From an uncultured Coriobacteriaceae bacterium (GTDB lineage Bacteria; Actinomycetota; Coriobacteriia; Coriobacteriales; Coriobacteriaceae), in the NCBI GenBank assembly GCA_944320725.1, contig CALUIM010000002.1, forward strand, positions 62,001 to 126,000: DNA of 64,000 nucleotides, written 5' to 3'. The translations under genes and the position numbers were made by a program. Under the pieces are notes generated by a model, which saw only the letters and a program-made list of their open reading frames with translations, was not told the DNA's origin and did no database searches. Positions 53,957 through 63,295 of this stretch are shown here, piece by piece (within the stretch, counting starts at the first letter, position 1; the number at the start of each line of letters is the position of its first letter).

Positions 53957-56953
53957 CTATGCCCCTAACAGGTCGATGACGTTCCAGCCAGCATCACTCG
54001 CCTCGATGATCTCGCGACCGCCGAACACGCATCGCGGCGCCTCGACAGCAACGCGGCTCACGTCGTCGCCGAGTGCGCGCAGCGCCTCCGGTGTCGCGGC
54101 GAGCATCTCCGCGCGCAGTTGCTCGCGGAACGACGCGGGCCGCTGCGAGAAGTATTCGGAATTGCGGCGCTTGGTCAGGGCGTAGGGCTTCACGGGGGCG
54201 TCGTGGCCCGCGACCGTGGAGACGATGAACCCCTCGAAGGTTGCCTGGTCGACATCGAGTTCGCCCAGCCAGGTGCCCGCGCGCTCGATGCGCTCGATTG
54301 ACGGATCGATTGCGGGATCGCGGTAGGTATAGAACGCCAGCTGGCGGTCGGGCACCGCGCGGAACCCACAGCCGTAGGCGCCGCCCTTCACGCGAATCTC
54401 GTTCCACAGGTAGTCGTACGAAAGCGCGTTGGCGGCAACGCGCCAGGTGCCGTTCGTTGTGATGCCCAACGCGCGCGGGTCCGTTGCGGCGGCGAGATAG
54501 CTCACATCACTGGGGACCACAAACGCCTCGTGTTTGTCTTCAGGAGCGGGAACGTAGAGCTCCTTGGCCGGTGCGGTGCGCGGTGCAAGCCCCAGTGTGC
54601 CGGCGGCAGCCCAATAGCGCTGGTAATCCTCGGCCGAGCCGGTGAAGCTTGCCATGGTGCCCGTCGAGGTGAAGATGCGCATTTGCAGATCGCGCAGCTT
54701 CGACACGAGCTCATCCGCCCGCTCGTCGAAGTGGTCGACCAAATCTTTCAGGAACAGGTAGAAGTCGATGCCGCCCAGCTGCTCGTGCACCACGCCCGCC
54801 GGCGAGACATAGGAGATGGCGCGGGCGAGCGCTGCCTGGTGGCCTGCGGTGATGAACACCTGCTCCATACCGATCTTTATCTGCGTGAGCACATTGCGCA
54901 TGCGATCGGTGTCCTCGAACACGGTCTCGCTCCACACCTCGCGCGGGATGTCTGCGAGCGCCTCGATCTTCTCGGAGAGTGCGCCGGCGGACACGCAGAG
55001 CATGGGTCGCGCGAGTCGCCAGTTCTCATCTTGGTAGAAAACCTCGGGGGTAAAGGCGAGGAAGCCGAGGTTCGAGCCTATGTAGCTGTCGAGCTCGGCG
55101 GCGCTATGGCGCTTGGTTGCCAGCTGCTGCATCAGGCGGCAGAGAATCTTTGCGTACGGAAGCTCGGTGTAGCTCAGGTGGCTCAGGTCAAAGTAGGTGA
55201 GCGCGTAGGCGAGCCGATGGGTGGGAATGTCGTGGACGAGGCAGGGGATGGGCGCCGTGGTATCGATGGTGAGCGGATCCTCGGGGCGCGCCGGTCCAAT
55301 GTCCGAGACGCGCAGTCTGGGCAGCGTCGCCTTCGCATCGGGTGAATCCTCAGCCTCCTGCGCGGCGCGCAGGGTGGCGACGTTTTCGATGATGTGGGTG
55401 AGTTCATCGTCGCCCATGGTGTCTTTGAGCGCCTGCAACCGCGCGCTCTCGGCATCCTCGTTCGACGCGGCGTCGGTGGGGACAAGCTCAACGAGGGCAT
55501 GGTGCTCGCTATCAAGCACGAGCTCGCGCAGCAGAGTTTCAAAGAAGTCGCCGTTGAGTGCTGCGCGTAGCTTGGCGTACACAGTCCCGTACTCAAGCGC
55601 GTCGGTCGCTGCGTCGTCGCTGTAGAGCCAGGTGTTGAGCGCCTCGCAGGCAAAGACCACGCCGTCTGCTGTGCCCGTGTCGCGCTGGCGCAGAACGTAC
55701 TCGTTGTTTGAGATTACGGCCTCCAGGCGGTCGCGCGGTACGCCGTGCTCCACAAGGTCGCGGCAGGTATCTTCGATCACCTGACGAAACGCGCGTGCAG
55801 CATCGGGTTTCGCGCTCTGGAGGATGATCATCTCGTAGGGCTGGGCGCAGGTTGCGGCGGTGTAGCTCAGCACATTACCGCCCAGATCAGCCTCGATGAT
55901 GGCCTTCTTTACCGGTGCCTCATTCGAGCCCAAGAGCGCATCGAACAGTACATCCGCGGCGATGATGCGCTCGGTGTCGAGGGCATCGCCCAGCACGTAT
56001 GCCATGCCGGCGAGTGCGTTGTCGGGCGTCGTTGGCATCTCAACGCGTTCAAGTTCGCATACTACAGGCTTTTGGTATCCAAGCGCATTGGGGGCAAGTT
56101 CAAGCGTGTCATCGCCAGCGGGCGACGCGTTTTGGCCGACCCCCATCCTGTTGTTGAGGAAGGTGAGCTCGCGGCGAATATCGTCAAAGTCGCCATAGAG
56201 CGTGATGTAGCTGTTTGCCAGGTTGTAGTGGCGCGCGTGCGTGTCGAGGAAGCCCTCGTAGGTGAGGGTGGGGATGGCGCGCGGGTTGCCGCCCGACTCG
56301 TGAGCGTAGGCGGTGTCGGGGAACAGCGCGCGCATGATGGCGTTGTCGAGCACGTCCATGGGGTCGGAGAGCGCGCCTTTCATCTCGTTGTAGACCACGC
56401 CGTTGATGCGCAGCGTGCCCTCGCGCGGCGCCGCACCATCGGGCACGTCGAGCTCGTAGTGCCAGCCTTCCTGTTCGAAGATCGCGCGCTTGGTGTAGAT
56501 GGCGGGGTGGAGCACAGCGTCCAGGTAAACGTCCATGAGGTTGAGTAGGTCTTGCTCGTTGGTGGACGCCACGGGATAGACCGTCTTGTCAGGGTAGGTC
56601 ATGGCGTTCAAAAACGTTTGCATCGAGCTCTTGATGAGGTCGACGAACGGCTCTTTTACGGGGAACGTATCGCTGCCGCAGAGCACCGAGTGCTCGAGGA
56701 TGTGGAAGACGCCGGTGTCATCTGCCGGCGGCGTTTTGAAGGCGATGGCAAACGCCTTGTTCTCGTCGTCGCAGGCAAGATACAGCAGGCGCGCACCTGT
56801 TGCGGTGTGGCGCAGCACGTAGCCGTCGGCATCGATGTCGGTGAGCGGGCGGGTGCGCTCTACGGTAAAGCCGCATACGGTGCTGCCTACGGTGAGGATC
56901 TGCGCCGCCTTCTCGCGCGGGGAGCGGGCGGTGTCGGCAGGGTGCTGGGTCAT
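53957..56953 (-). CDS. M16C-family zinc metalloprotease (presequence protease-like)
   Basis: This is a 998-residue pitrilysin-type protease with the inverted zinc motif HILEH (His84, Glu87, His88) and downstream Glu in RAIFEQEGWHYE. Four homologous domains and an M16C-associated central region make a closed chamber that degrades peptides. No signal peptide is visible, so it is probably cytoplasmic. AAAGGAG precedes ATG 56953. It is divergent from a DMT transporter. Confidence 0.93.
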   Translation of the reverse strand: MTQHPADTARSPREKAAQILTVGSTVCGFTVERTRPLTDIDADGYVLRHTATGARLLYLACDDENKAFAIAFKTPPADDTGVFHILEHSVLCGSDTFPVKEPFVDLIKSSMQTFLNAMTYPDKTVYPVASTNEQDLLNLMDVYLDAVLHPAIYTKRAIFEQEGWHYELDVPDGAAPREGTLRINGVVYNEMKGALSDPMDVLDNAIMRALFPDTAYAHESGGNPRAIPTLTYEGFLDTHARHYNLANSYITLYGDFDDIRRELTFLNNRMGVGQNASPAGDDTLELAPNALGYQKPVVCELERVEMPTTPDNALAGMAYVLGDALDTERIIAADVLFDALLGSNEAPVKKAIIEADLGGNVLSYTAATCAQPYEMIILQSAKPDAARAFRQVIEDTCRDLVEHGVPRDRLEAVISNNEYVLRQRDTGTADGVVFACEALNTWLYSDDAATDALEYGTVYAKLRAALNGDFFETLLRELVLDSEHHALVELVPTDAASNEDAESARLQALKDTMGDDELTHIIENVATLRAAQEAEDSPDAKATLPRLRVSDIGPARPEDPLTIDTTAPIPCLVHDIPTHRLAYALTYFDLSHLSYTELPYAKILCRLMQQLATKRHSAAELDSYIGSNLGFLAFTPEVFYQDENWRLARPMLCVSAGALSEKIEALADIPREVWSETVFEDTDRMRNVLTQIKIGMEQVFITAGHQAALARAISYVSPAGVVHEQLGGIDFYLFLKDLVDHFDERADELVSKLRDLQMRIFTSTGTMASFTGSAEDYQRYWAAAGTLGLAPRTAPAKELYVPAPEDKHEAFVVPSDVSYLAAATDPRALGITTNGTWRVAANALSYDYLWNEIRVKGGAYGCGFRAVPDRQLAFYTYRDPAIDPSIERIERAGTWLGELDVDQATFEGFIVSTVAGHDAPVKPYALTKRRNSEYFSQRPASFREQLRAEMLAATPEALRALGDDVSRVAVEAPRCVFGGREIIEASDAGWNVIDLLGA

Positions 56954-57037
56954 GGTGGTCTCCTTTGTGCGATGCAACGTGTTGGTTATACCCCTAACTT
57001 GCGGTACCGTGTACGGGGATCATGCGAAGGGAACGTG

Positions 57038-58042
57038 ATGGACGAGCAGATGTCGGAACAGGTTGTGCAGGAGCACGAGCGCGTCGCGAACGATGCGCGA
57101 TTTGGCAAGGACGCCAATGCCCGCGCGCGCAGGCGGCAACGTCGCACGGAGCGCAACGCCGCCCAGAGCCGCCGCCTTGCCATAGGCGTTGCGGTCACGC
57201 TTGCCGGCGGTATCTTCTGGGGTTTCTCTGGTACATGCGCGAGCTTTCTGTTCGAGCACTACGCGGTCGACACGCTCTGGCTTATGTGCACGCGCCAGCT
57301 CTGTTCGGGCGTGCTGTTCTTGGTACCCATCTTGCTGCGCGACCGCGATCGCTTCGTGGCGCTGTGGACCTGTCCGCGCGATCTGGCGGTCTTCGTGGCC
57401 TTCGCGTTGGGCGGTGTGCTGCTCAACCAGTTTGGCTACCTTTTGGCCGTTCGCCTCATGAATGCCGGAACGGCGACGGTGCTGCAGTGCTTGCAGCTCA
57501 TCTTCATCATGGTGTATGTGTGCATCACCACGCACCGGCCTCCGCGTAAGCGTGAGCTTGCAGGCGTGATCTTGGCACTCGCGGGCACCTATCTTATCGC
57601 CACGGGTGGCAACCCCGCTACGCTCACCATTCCGCCCGAGGGCCTTTTCATAGGCCTCGTGGCTGCGGTGGGTGCGGCTTGCATGTCGGTTATCCCCGTG
57701 AAGCTCCTGCCCAAGTACGGATCGTCGGTCATCACGGGCTCGGGCATGCTGGCATCGGGCATCGTGTCGAGTGTGTTTATTCAGCCGTGGTCGAACATGC
57801 CCGCCTTTGACGCAATGGGCTGGGGCGCGTTTGCCGTATTGGCGCTCGTGGGATCGTTTTTGGCATACTTTCTCTACATGCAGGGCGTGAAGGAGATTGG
57901 ATCGATGCGCGCAAGCCTCATCGGTACCGTCGAGCCGGTCTCGGCCACCATCACGAGCGCCCTGTTTTTGGGCACCGTGTTTGCCGGCACCGACCTTCTC
58001 GGCTTCGCGCTCATCATCGTGATGGTGTTCTTAACGGTCTAG
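57038..58042 (+). CDS. EamA/DMT-family transporter
   Basis: This is a 334-residue carrier with ten predicted helices in two EamA repeats, starting near residue 48 after a charged, Arg-rich N-terminal cytoplasmic stretch. GGIFWGFSGTCASFLFE opens the first repeat and SLIGTVEPVSATITSALFLG ends the second. Substrates are metabolites or amino acids and cannot be told. GAAGGGAACG precedes ATG 57038. Confidence 0.9.
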   Translation: MDEQMSEQVVQEHERVANDARFGKDANARARRRQRRTERNAAQSRRLAIGVAVTLAGGIFWGFSGTCASFLFEHYAVDTLWLMCTRQLCSGVLFLVPILLRDRDRFVALWTCPRDLAVFVAFALGGVLLNQFGYLLAVRLMNAGTATVLQCLQLIFIMVYVCITTHRPPRKRELAGVILALAGTYLIATGGNPATLTIPPEGLFIGLVAAVGAACMSVIPVKLLPKYGSSVITGSGMLASGIVSSVFIQPWSNMPAFDAMGWGAFAVLALVGSFLAYFLYMQGVKEIGSMRASLIGTVEPVSATITSALFLGTVFAGTDLLGFALIIVMVFLTV

Positions 58043-58106
58043 CAAGTTGAGGGCAGGTTGAAACTCGCTATGCACAGAACGCGACAAGTTTTGACCTGCC
58101 TTTTTT
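58043..58106 (+). terminator. Intergenic-repeat hairpin acting as terminator
   Basis: GGCAGGTTGAAACTCGC (58052-58068) pairs, with G-U pairs, with GACAAGTTTTGACCTGCC (58083-58100), followed by six Ts. The preceding CAAGTTGAGGGCAGGT is shared with 60063, and the loop GAACGCGAC with 61591. Confidence 0.85.
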
Positions 58107-58107
58107 A

Positions 58108-59967
58108 TTAGGGATCGAGTACGGTGAACGGATTGCCGTCGGGATTGCCGTTCATATCGAGACTCTCGGCAAAATTGCGCATGTCCTGGTACAGCCGTTG
58201 TTGACTAGAGTCGGATGAGTCGTACTGAAGATCGGTTGGCATCCAGACCACGAATTTCTTGTCTTCGCTTGTGCCTGCAACCTGTGCTGTGGGGATTTCG
58301 GTGTACGAGTTGTCGCCCCAATCGTATGCCGCGAGGGTAAAGACCAGGCCGTTTTGTCCGGAATTGCGTGCGTCGGTGCAGTAGAACTCGATGGTGAGCG
58401 TGCTGTTGGGATAGACGGTCCACTCACCGCCCATGCCGTTCGTTGCGCCTAGGGGAAGCGTGAAGTGCGAGGTGGTGAGCACGGTTGTACCGCCGGTCGA
58501 GTGCATCTCAATAGCCTCAGCGATATCGTAGATATCTTCCGTCGTGCTACCCACGAAGGGACGGTCGGGTGTTGCTTCGTCGGGGTCGTCGGTGGTTGCA
58601 CCGCTTGAACTTGAGGAACGGCTAGAGTTCGATGAGCGACTGCTCGAGGATAAGTCGTCGTTTTCGTCATCCAAGCTGGTGCCGCCCACCTCGACGTCGA
58701 AGTCCTCGTATTCGAAATCATCTTCGATATCCACCACGGTGATCTCATCGCCGTTTATGGTGTAGTAGAGATAGCGCCCTTCGATGCGCCCATAGGGCTC
58801 GCCGCGGAAGATCGCGACCCCCAGGTTCTCGTCGTCATCATCGCCCGAGTGGCGGAACTCGTCGCCCCCGTCGCCCTCGTAGAAGATGTCGCCGTCGTAG
58901 AACATCAGTTTCGAGGTGTCGCCGATGGGGTGTTCGAGACCCGCCTCCTCGAGGGTCCCGTCCTCGATGCGCATGAGCTCCTGCTCGGAGCCGACGAGGT
59001 AGACCGTGCCGTCCTCGTAGGCGAAGCTCGAGTACTCGTCCGCCGAGCCGATGTCCTCGGCATCGCCGGTCGCAAGATCGATCGTCGCGACCTCGCCGTC
59101 CTCGTCCAGGGCGTAGGCGCATGTCTTGTCGAGCCCGAAGGCGCGGATGTCCGAGGCCAGGGTCTCGGGGTCGTCGCCCTTGGAGTCCGTGTAGACGAGC
59201 TCGCCGTCGGCCAGGTAGACGATGCCGTCATCGGCGAGCCAGAAGTGCTCGAAGCCGTCCGCGTCGATAATCTTGGTCGCCTCGTCGGGGGTGTTCTCCA
59301 CATCGACGAGCCAGACGGTGTCTTGCGTGTTCACGTAGAGGTCGCTGCCGTTCGCGGCGACGAGGTCGACCGTGTCGTCGAACTCGATGAGCTGATCCAT
59401 GTTGTCGATTGCGCCACCGTCGATCTCGGCGCACAAGAGGCATTCGTCGCGGCCCCAGTAGAGCATGCTGTCCACGATGTCGAGCTTCGAGGCGACGACG
59501 GGACCCTTATCGAACGATCTCTGCGTAAACGTTTCGTCATCGTCTTCGTCGTCCTCGGGTTGCTCGGTGGCGGGCGGGCGCTCGAGGGCGCTTTCGGGTT
59601 CGGGATCGGAGGAGTCCGAGAGCGCCGAGGAGAGGACGATGCCGCCTACGACGAGCACCACGATGGCAGCGACGGCGATGGCGAGCACCTTCTTGTTGAG
59701 GGTGAGGGTGATGCTCGAGCTCTTCGCCGTGCTGGGCGGGGTGTTCGTGGGCGCGCTGTCGATGACGCGCTTTCGGACGGGTTCTTCAGCCTCCTGCGCG
59801 GGCGGGTTCTCGACGGGCTCGGGAGTGGACGGCTCCTCGAAAGGCGGCGGGGGCATGTGGGCGGTATCCCCCTGCCAGTTCGAGAACGCGTCGACGTGGG
59901 AGTCGTTGGGATGGGAGTCGTTGTCGGGGGAGATGTTGGTTGCGGAGTGGTTGTCGGAATCGCTCAT
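58108..59967 (-). CDS. Acidic membrane-anchored surface protein
   Basis: This is a 619-residue single-pass protein. A Pro/Glu-rich inside stretch (1-90) precedes a membrane span (about 94-116) and an acidic, Asp-rich outside domain (about 150-425) with repeating strand units such as DGIVYLADGELVYTDSKGD and DGTVYLVGSEQELMRIEDG, suggesting a beta-propeller. A Ser-rich linker (SSSSRSSNSSRSSSSSG, about 443-460) leads to a C-terminal domain containing GGEWTVYPNSTLTIEFY. I recognise no defined function. AAAGGGG precedes ATG 59967. Confidence 0.75.
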   Translation of the reverse strand: MSDSDNHSATNISPDNDSHPNDSHVDAFSNWQGDTAHMPPPPFEEPSTPEPVENPPAQEAEEPVRKRVIDSAPTNTPPSTAKSSSITLTLNKKVLAIAVAAIVVLVVGGIVLSSALSDSSDPEPESALERPPATEQPEDDEDDDETFTQRSFDKGPVVASKLDIVDSMLYWGRDECLLCAEIDGGAIDNMDQLIEFDDTVDLVAANGSDLYVNTQDTVWLVDVENTPDEATKIIDADGFEHFWLADDGIVYLADGELVYTDSKGDDPETLASDIRAFGLDKTCAYALDEDGEVATIDLATGDAEDIGSADEYSSFAYEDGTVYLVGSEQELMRIEDGTLEEAGLEHPIGDTSKLMFYDGDIFYEGDGGDEFRHSGDDDDENLGVAIFRGEPYGRIEGRYLYYTINGDEITVVDIEDDFEYEDFDVEVGGTSLDDENDDLSSSSRSSNSSRSSSSSGATTDDPDEATPDRPFVGSTTEDIYDIAEAIEMHSTGGTTVLTTSHFTLPLGATNGMGGEWTVYPNSTLTIEFYCTDARNSGQNGLVFTLAAYDWGDNSYTEIPTAQVAGTSEDKKFVVWMPTDLQYDSSDSSQQRLYQDMRNFAESLDMNGNPDGNPFTVLDP

Positions 59968-60062
59968 GGCAGCCCCTTTACCGCGGCGGTGCATCACGTT
60001 CATCGTAGCAATGCGAGGGGATTGTTCCGGAAACGCTTCGGTTAAACGGTTGATTAAAGCGG

Positions 60063-60110
60063 CAAGTTGAGGGCAGGTCGAACCGCGTCACGCGCGGAGC
60101 GCGAGGAGCT
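60063..60110. repeat. Diverged copy of the intergenic hairpin repeat
   Basis: CAAGTTGAGGGCAGGTCGAA matches the 58043 copy for 16 bases, followed by GCGTCACGCGCGGAGCGCGA. The matching right arm ending GACCTGCC is missing, so this copy is partial. Confidence 0.6.
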
Positions 60111-60141
60111 CCGGCGTGCCACCGGTTTACGCGTCTCCGTT

Positions 60142-61482
60142 TTATTCCAAGAGCCATTTCCATGCGGGAATCTGCATGATGGTTTTATCGCCGTTTCTCA
60201 GCACCTCTGACGTGCCGTTTCCCACGATGAGAATCCCGGTATCCTGCTTGCTTTGATCGAGTGCTTCCCAGAGTGCGCGCACTTCTCGCCGGTGTGTTGC
60301 GGCATCCGAGGTGTCAGCAGAGACCTGATAGAGCTCGTAGACCTCTCCGCTCAAAGCGTCTCCGATAACGAAGTCGACCTCATATCCATGTTTTTTGGTG
60401 CGTAGCGATGAGATCGTGTCTCGCCGCATGCCAACCGTTCTTCTGCGGAGTTCGAGATACACGGCGTCTTCAAGTCGTTGTCCCTCATCGCTTGCATGGG
60501 CGGTACCGCAGGCAAGCGCAAGCCCGGGATCGACGGCATAGATCTTTGGTTGGCTTGTGGTTGTTTGGGAGAGCGAGAAGGAAAGTTCTCTCATGGTGAA
60601 CACGAGATAAGCTTCTTGGAAATAGCCGAGAAGATCGCTGAGCGTTTCTTTTGTGGTTGGCAGCCCTGCAGCCTTAAGGTCACCGGCGGTTTTGCGCAGG
60701 GATAGCTGTCGTGCGTTGTGGCCGAGAAGCCGCTGGGAGAAAAGTGCGGCTACACGGGGCTGCTTCAAGTTGTGACGCTCAACAACATCGCGGGCAACCA
60801 CACGCTGCGTGTACGACTGCAGCAGGGCAATCGTTTGGCTTTGCGGCAGATCGAAGGTTGCGGGAAAACCACCTTCTTGCAAATAGGTGTCGCATGCGCG
60901 TTCAAGAAGAAGTCGCTCTTCGGTGGAATAACTCCCCCCATGCTCGAAATCTATATGGTGCGTCGCAACATATTCTCTAAAAGAAAACGGCAGCAACTCG
61001 AAATCAAGCGCGCGGCCCCGAAACTCTGTGGCTATTTCGCGCGAGAGCATTTTTGAAGATGAACCGCTTACATAGATGGTCGCCTTGCGCGTCGAGACGA
61101 TGCGTCTAAGCCATGTGCTCCAATCGGACATCTCCTGGAGCTCATCGAAAAAGAAATAGGCTCCGTCTGTGAGTGCTGCAGGGTTGAGCGTGTAGAACGT
61201 TTCGAGGACGGCATCTCCTGTTTTGGGGGTGATGGGCTTGAGGCGATCGTCATCGAAGTCAAAGTAGCAGATGCTGCGCCGGGCAACGCCAGACGCAAGG
61301 AGTCGATCAATTTCTTGGAGGAGGCGGTACGACTTGCCGCAGCGTCTGATTCCCGTGACAACTTTGACAAGGTTACCGATTCTTGGTGCGAGAGGTTCCC
61401 CCAGATCAAGTTCGCGTGCAAAAATGGGACGATAGGCGTCGAGTGAGAAATCGTTGAGCGTGGTCGCGATGGTCTCGTTCAT
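60142..61482 (-). CDS. AAA ATPase with DUF4143-type C-terminal domain
   Basis: This is a 446-residue protein with Walker A GIRRCGKS (44-51), Walker B YFFFDELQEM, sensor region YVSGSSSKMLSREIA, and a C-terminal domain (about 300-440) with KIYAVDPGLALA and HGYEVDFVIGD, which resembles the restriction-endonuclease-like DUF4143. These ATPases are widespread, patchily distributed and uncharacterised. ATG 61482 follows GGAG by six bases; 61494 is less likely. An elaborate inverted repeat covers its promoter. Confidence 0.85.
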   Translation of the reverse strand: MNETIATTLNDFSLDAYRPIFARELDLGEPLAPRIGNLVKVVTGIRRCGKSYRLLQEIDRLLASGVARRSICYFDFDDDRLKPITPKTGDAVLETFYTLNPAALTDGAYFFFDELQEMSDWSTWLRRIVSTRKATIYVSGSSSKMLSREIATEFRGRALDFELLPFSFREYVATHHIDFEHGGSYSTEERLLLERACDTYLQEGGFPATFDLPQSQTIALLQSYTQRVVARDVVERHNLKQPRVAALFSQRLLGHNARQLSLRKTAGDLKAAGLPTTKETLSDLLGYFQEAYLVFTMRELSFSLSQTTTSQPKIYAVDPGLALACGTAHASDEGQRLEDAVYLELRRRTVGMRRDTISSLRTKKHGYEVDFVIGDALSGEVYELYQVSADTSDAATHRREVRALWEALDQSKQDTGILIVGNGTSEVLRNGDKTIMQIPAWKWLLE

Positions 61483-61495
61483 GAGTGACTCCATA

Positions 61496-61550
61496 ATTGG
61501 CGGTGTAACTCTGCCAATTATAGCAAAATTGGCAGAGTCACACCGCCAAT
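61496..61550. promoter_or_regulatory. Four-half-site operator over the AAA ATPase promoter
   Basis: Arms of 24 bp (61496-61519 and 61527-61550, one mismatch) surround 7 bp. Each arm is itself a dyad, giving ATTGGC at 61496 and 61528 and GCCAAT at 61513 and 61545. On the minus strand an extended -10 (TGCTATAAT, 61517-61525) lies between the arms. Confidence 0.7.
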
Positions 61551-61564
61551 CCTGGCAGATTAGG

Positions 61565-61613
61565 GACGGGTCAAAACGTGTCACGCGCAGAACGCGACGC
61601 GTTTTGACCCGCC
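61565..61613. terminator. Intergenic-repeat hairpin after the carboxypeptidase gene
   Basis: GACGGGTCAAAACGTGTC (61565-61582) pairs with GACGCGTTTTGACCCGCC (61596-61613) around a GCGCAGAACGC-type loop shared with the 58052 copy. It sits seven bases beyond the minus-strand carboxypeptidase stop. Confidence 0.75.
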
Positions 61614-61619
61614 TTCATT

Positions 61620-63122
61620 TCACGAGAACTTGTTGACGAGGTAGCGGCAGTAGTACGAGGCGTCGAAGGGCGCGCCACAGGCATCGCGTACCAGCTGGGC
61701 GCCGTCGACGCTGCTGCCCCGACGCCACACGTGCTCACGCAGCCACGCGCGCACCGGGGTCAGATCACCCGAGGTGCAGGCGCCCTCAACATCAACGCCG
61801 GCGCGCGCCATGGCATCGAGGAACTGGGCGCCGTAGGCGCTTCCCAGCGCGTAGGCAGGGAAGTAGCCAAAGCTGCCGTCCGACCAATGGGTGTCCTGCA
61901 AGCAGCCGTGAGCGTTGTCCGGAACCTCGAGCCCCAGGTACTCACGGGTGAGCTTGTTCCACAGCGCGGGAATCTCGGATACACGCGCCTCGCCCGCAAA
62001 GAGCATGCGCTCGATGTCGTAGCGAATCATGATGTGCAACGGATAGGTGAGCTCGTCGGCATCCATGCGAATGAGGCCGGGTTTCGCATGGTTAACCACG
62101 CGGTAGAGCTCGTCTTCGGTTGCCGTGGCAAACGCTTCGGGTGCGTGCGCGCGCATGATGGAAAGCAGCTGCCCCATGAAGGCGCGCGAGCGGCCGATAT
62201 AGTTCTCAAAGAAGCGCGACTGGCTCTCGTGCACGCCCGACGAGGTGCCGCAGCCCAGGCAGGTGTAGGCATACGCCGGAGCGACGTTCTGCTCGTAGAT
62301 GGCATGGCCGCCCTCGTGCAGCACGGAGAACGCGCTGTTGAGCGCATCGTGCTCGTAGATGTGTGTGGTCACGCGGACATCGCCCGGTGCCACACCGTTC
62401 GAGAAGGGGTGCTCGACTTCGGCAAGTGCCAGACCGTCCATGTCGAGGCCTTCGAGCGCCAACAGGTCGCGTGCCTGCGCCAGCTGGGCCGCTGCCGGCA
62501 CATAGGCGGTGGCAAAGGCGGGCTTGGGTTCCTCCGGACGTGAGGCGATTTCGTGCACCACCGGCACGACGGCATCTTTCACCTGGGTAAAGAAGGCGTC
62601 GTACGCAGCGGCGTTCATGCCGCGTTCGAACTGATCGAGCATCACGTCGTAGGGGTCGCGCGTGCTGTCGAGATATCCGGCGCGACGCTTGACCCCGTCG
62701 ACCACGCGGGTGAGGTAGGGCTCGAACGATGTCCAGTCGTCCGCCACCTTGGCGGCGCGCCAGGCGTTGGTCGACTCGGCGGTAAGACGCGCCCATGCGG
62801 CCTCCTCCTCGGCGGGAATCGCGGTGGCCTCGCGCTGGTCGCGTGCGAATACGCGCAGTTCGTCGGTGGTTTGCTGGTCGAGTTCGCCGGCAGCTTGCGC
62901 CTCGGTGAGCGCGGCAACCAACTCACGCGCCGCGCCGTTCGTGAGCAGCTCGTGGCGCTCGGCGGCAAGCTCGCCCATGGCGTCGGCGCGCGCAGCAGCT
63001 CCCTTGGCGGGCGCCATGGTCTCGCCGTCAAACTCGACAACGCTCATCAGATAGTAGTTGCGGCACAGCTTGCGTTGCACATCTTTGAACGCAGAGATCT
63101 GGTTGGCGGTCGTGTCTGCCAT
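61620..63122 (-). CDS. M32-family metallocarboxypeptidase
   Basis: This is a 500-residue thermostable carboxypeptidase-1-like zinc enzyme. The HExxH motif reads HEGGH (269-273), and the family HPF, ESQSRF (299-304), RYDIERMLF and GYFPAYALGSAYGAQ motifs are present. It removes C-terminal amino acids in the cytoplasm. The length is normal. ATG 63122 follows GAAAGGACCGCT on the minus strand. Confidence 0.95.
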   Translation of the reverse strand: MADTTANQISAFKDVQRKLCRNYYLMSVVEFDGETMAPAKGAAARADAMGELAAERHELLTNGAARELVAALTEAQAAGELDQQTTDELRVFARDQREATAIPAEEEAAWARLTAESTNAWRAAKVADDWTSFEPYLTRVVDGVKRRAGYLDSTRDPYDVMLDQFERGMNAAAYDAFFTQVKDAVVPVVHEIASRPEEPKPAFATAYVPAAAQLAQARDLLALEGLDMDGLALAEVEHPFSNGVAPGDVRVTTHIYEHDALNSAFSVLHEGGHAIYEQNVAPAYAYTCLGCGTSSGVHESQSRFFENYIGRSRAFMGQLLSIMRAHAPEAFATATEDELYRVVNHAKPGLIRMDADELTYPLHIMIRYDIERMLFAGEARVSEIPALWNKLTREYLGLEVPDNAHGCLQDTHWSDGSFGYFPAYALGSAYGAQFLDAMARAGVDVEGACTSGDLTPVRAWLREHVWRRGSSVDGAQLVRDACGAPFDASYYCRYLVNKFS

Positions 63123-63176
63123 AGCGGTCCTTTCTCGTTGCGCGCGAATGCTTTTGAGGTCTCGACTATTGTTGCG

Positions 63177-63236
63177 AGTTTCGACCTTTTTTGCCAGTTT
63201 CGACTCCTAAGTTGACGAAATTGTAGAAATCGTCAA
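63177..63236 (+). promoter_or_regulatory. Repeats and dyad upstream of the amide hydrolase gene
   Basis: AGTTTCGAC occurs at 63177 and 63196, 19 bp apart. A dyad TTGACGA (63212-63218) / TCGTCAA (63230-63236) follows, 60 bp before the start. The TTGACG half resembles the twin operators at 16773 and may also act as a -35 box. Confidence 0.4.
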
Positions 63237-63295
63237 ATGCTGCGAGGGGTCTGCTAGGATGGTCCGCGCTCTATGGGACAAATGAAGGAGAATCC

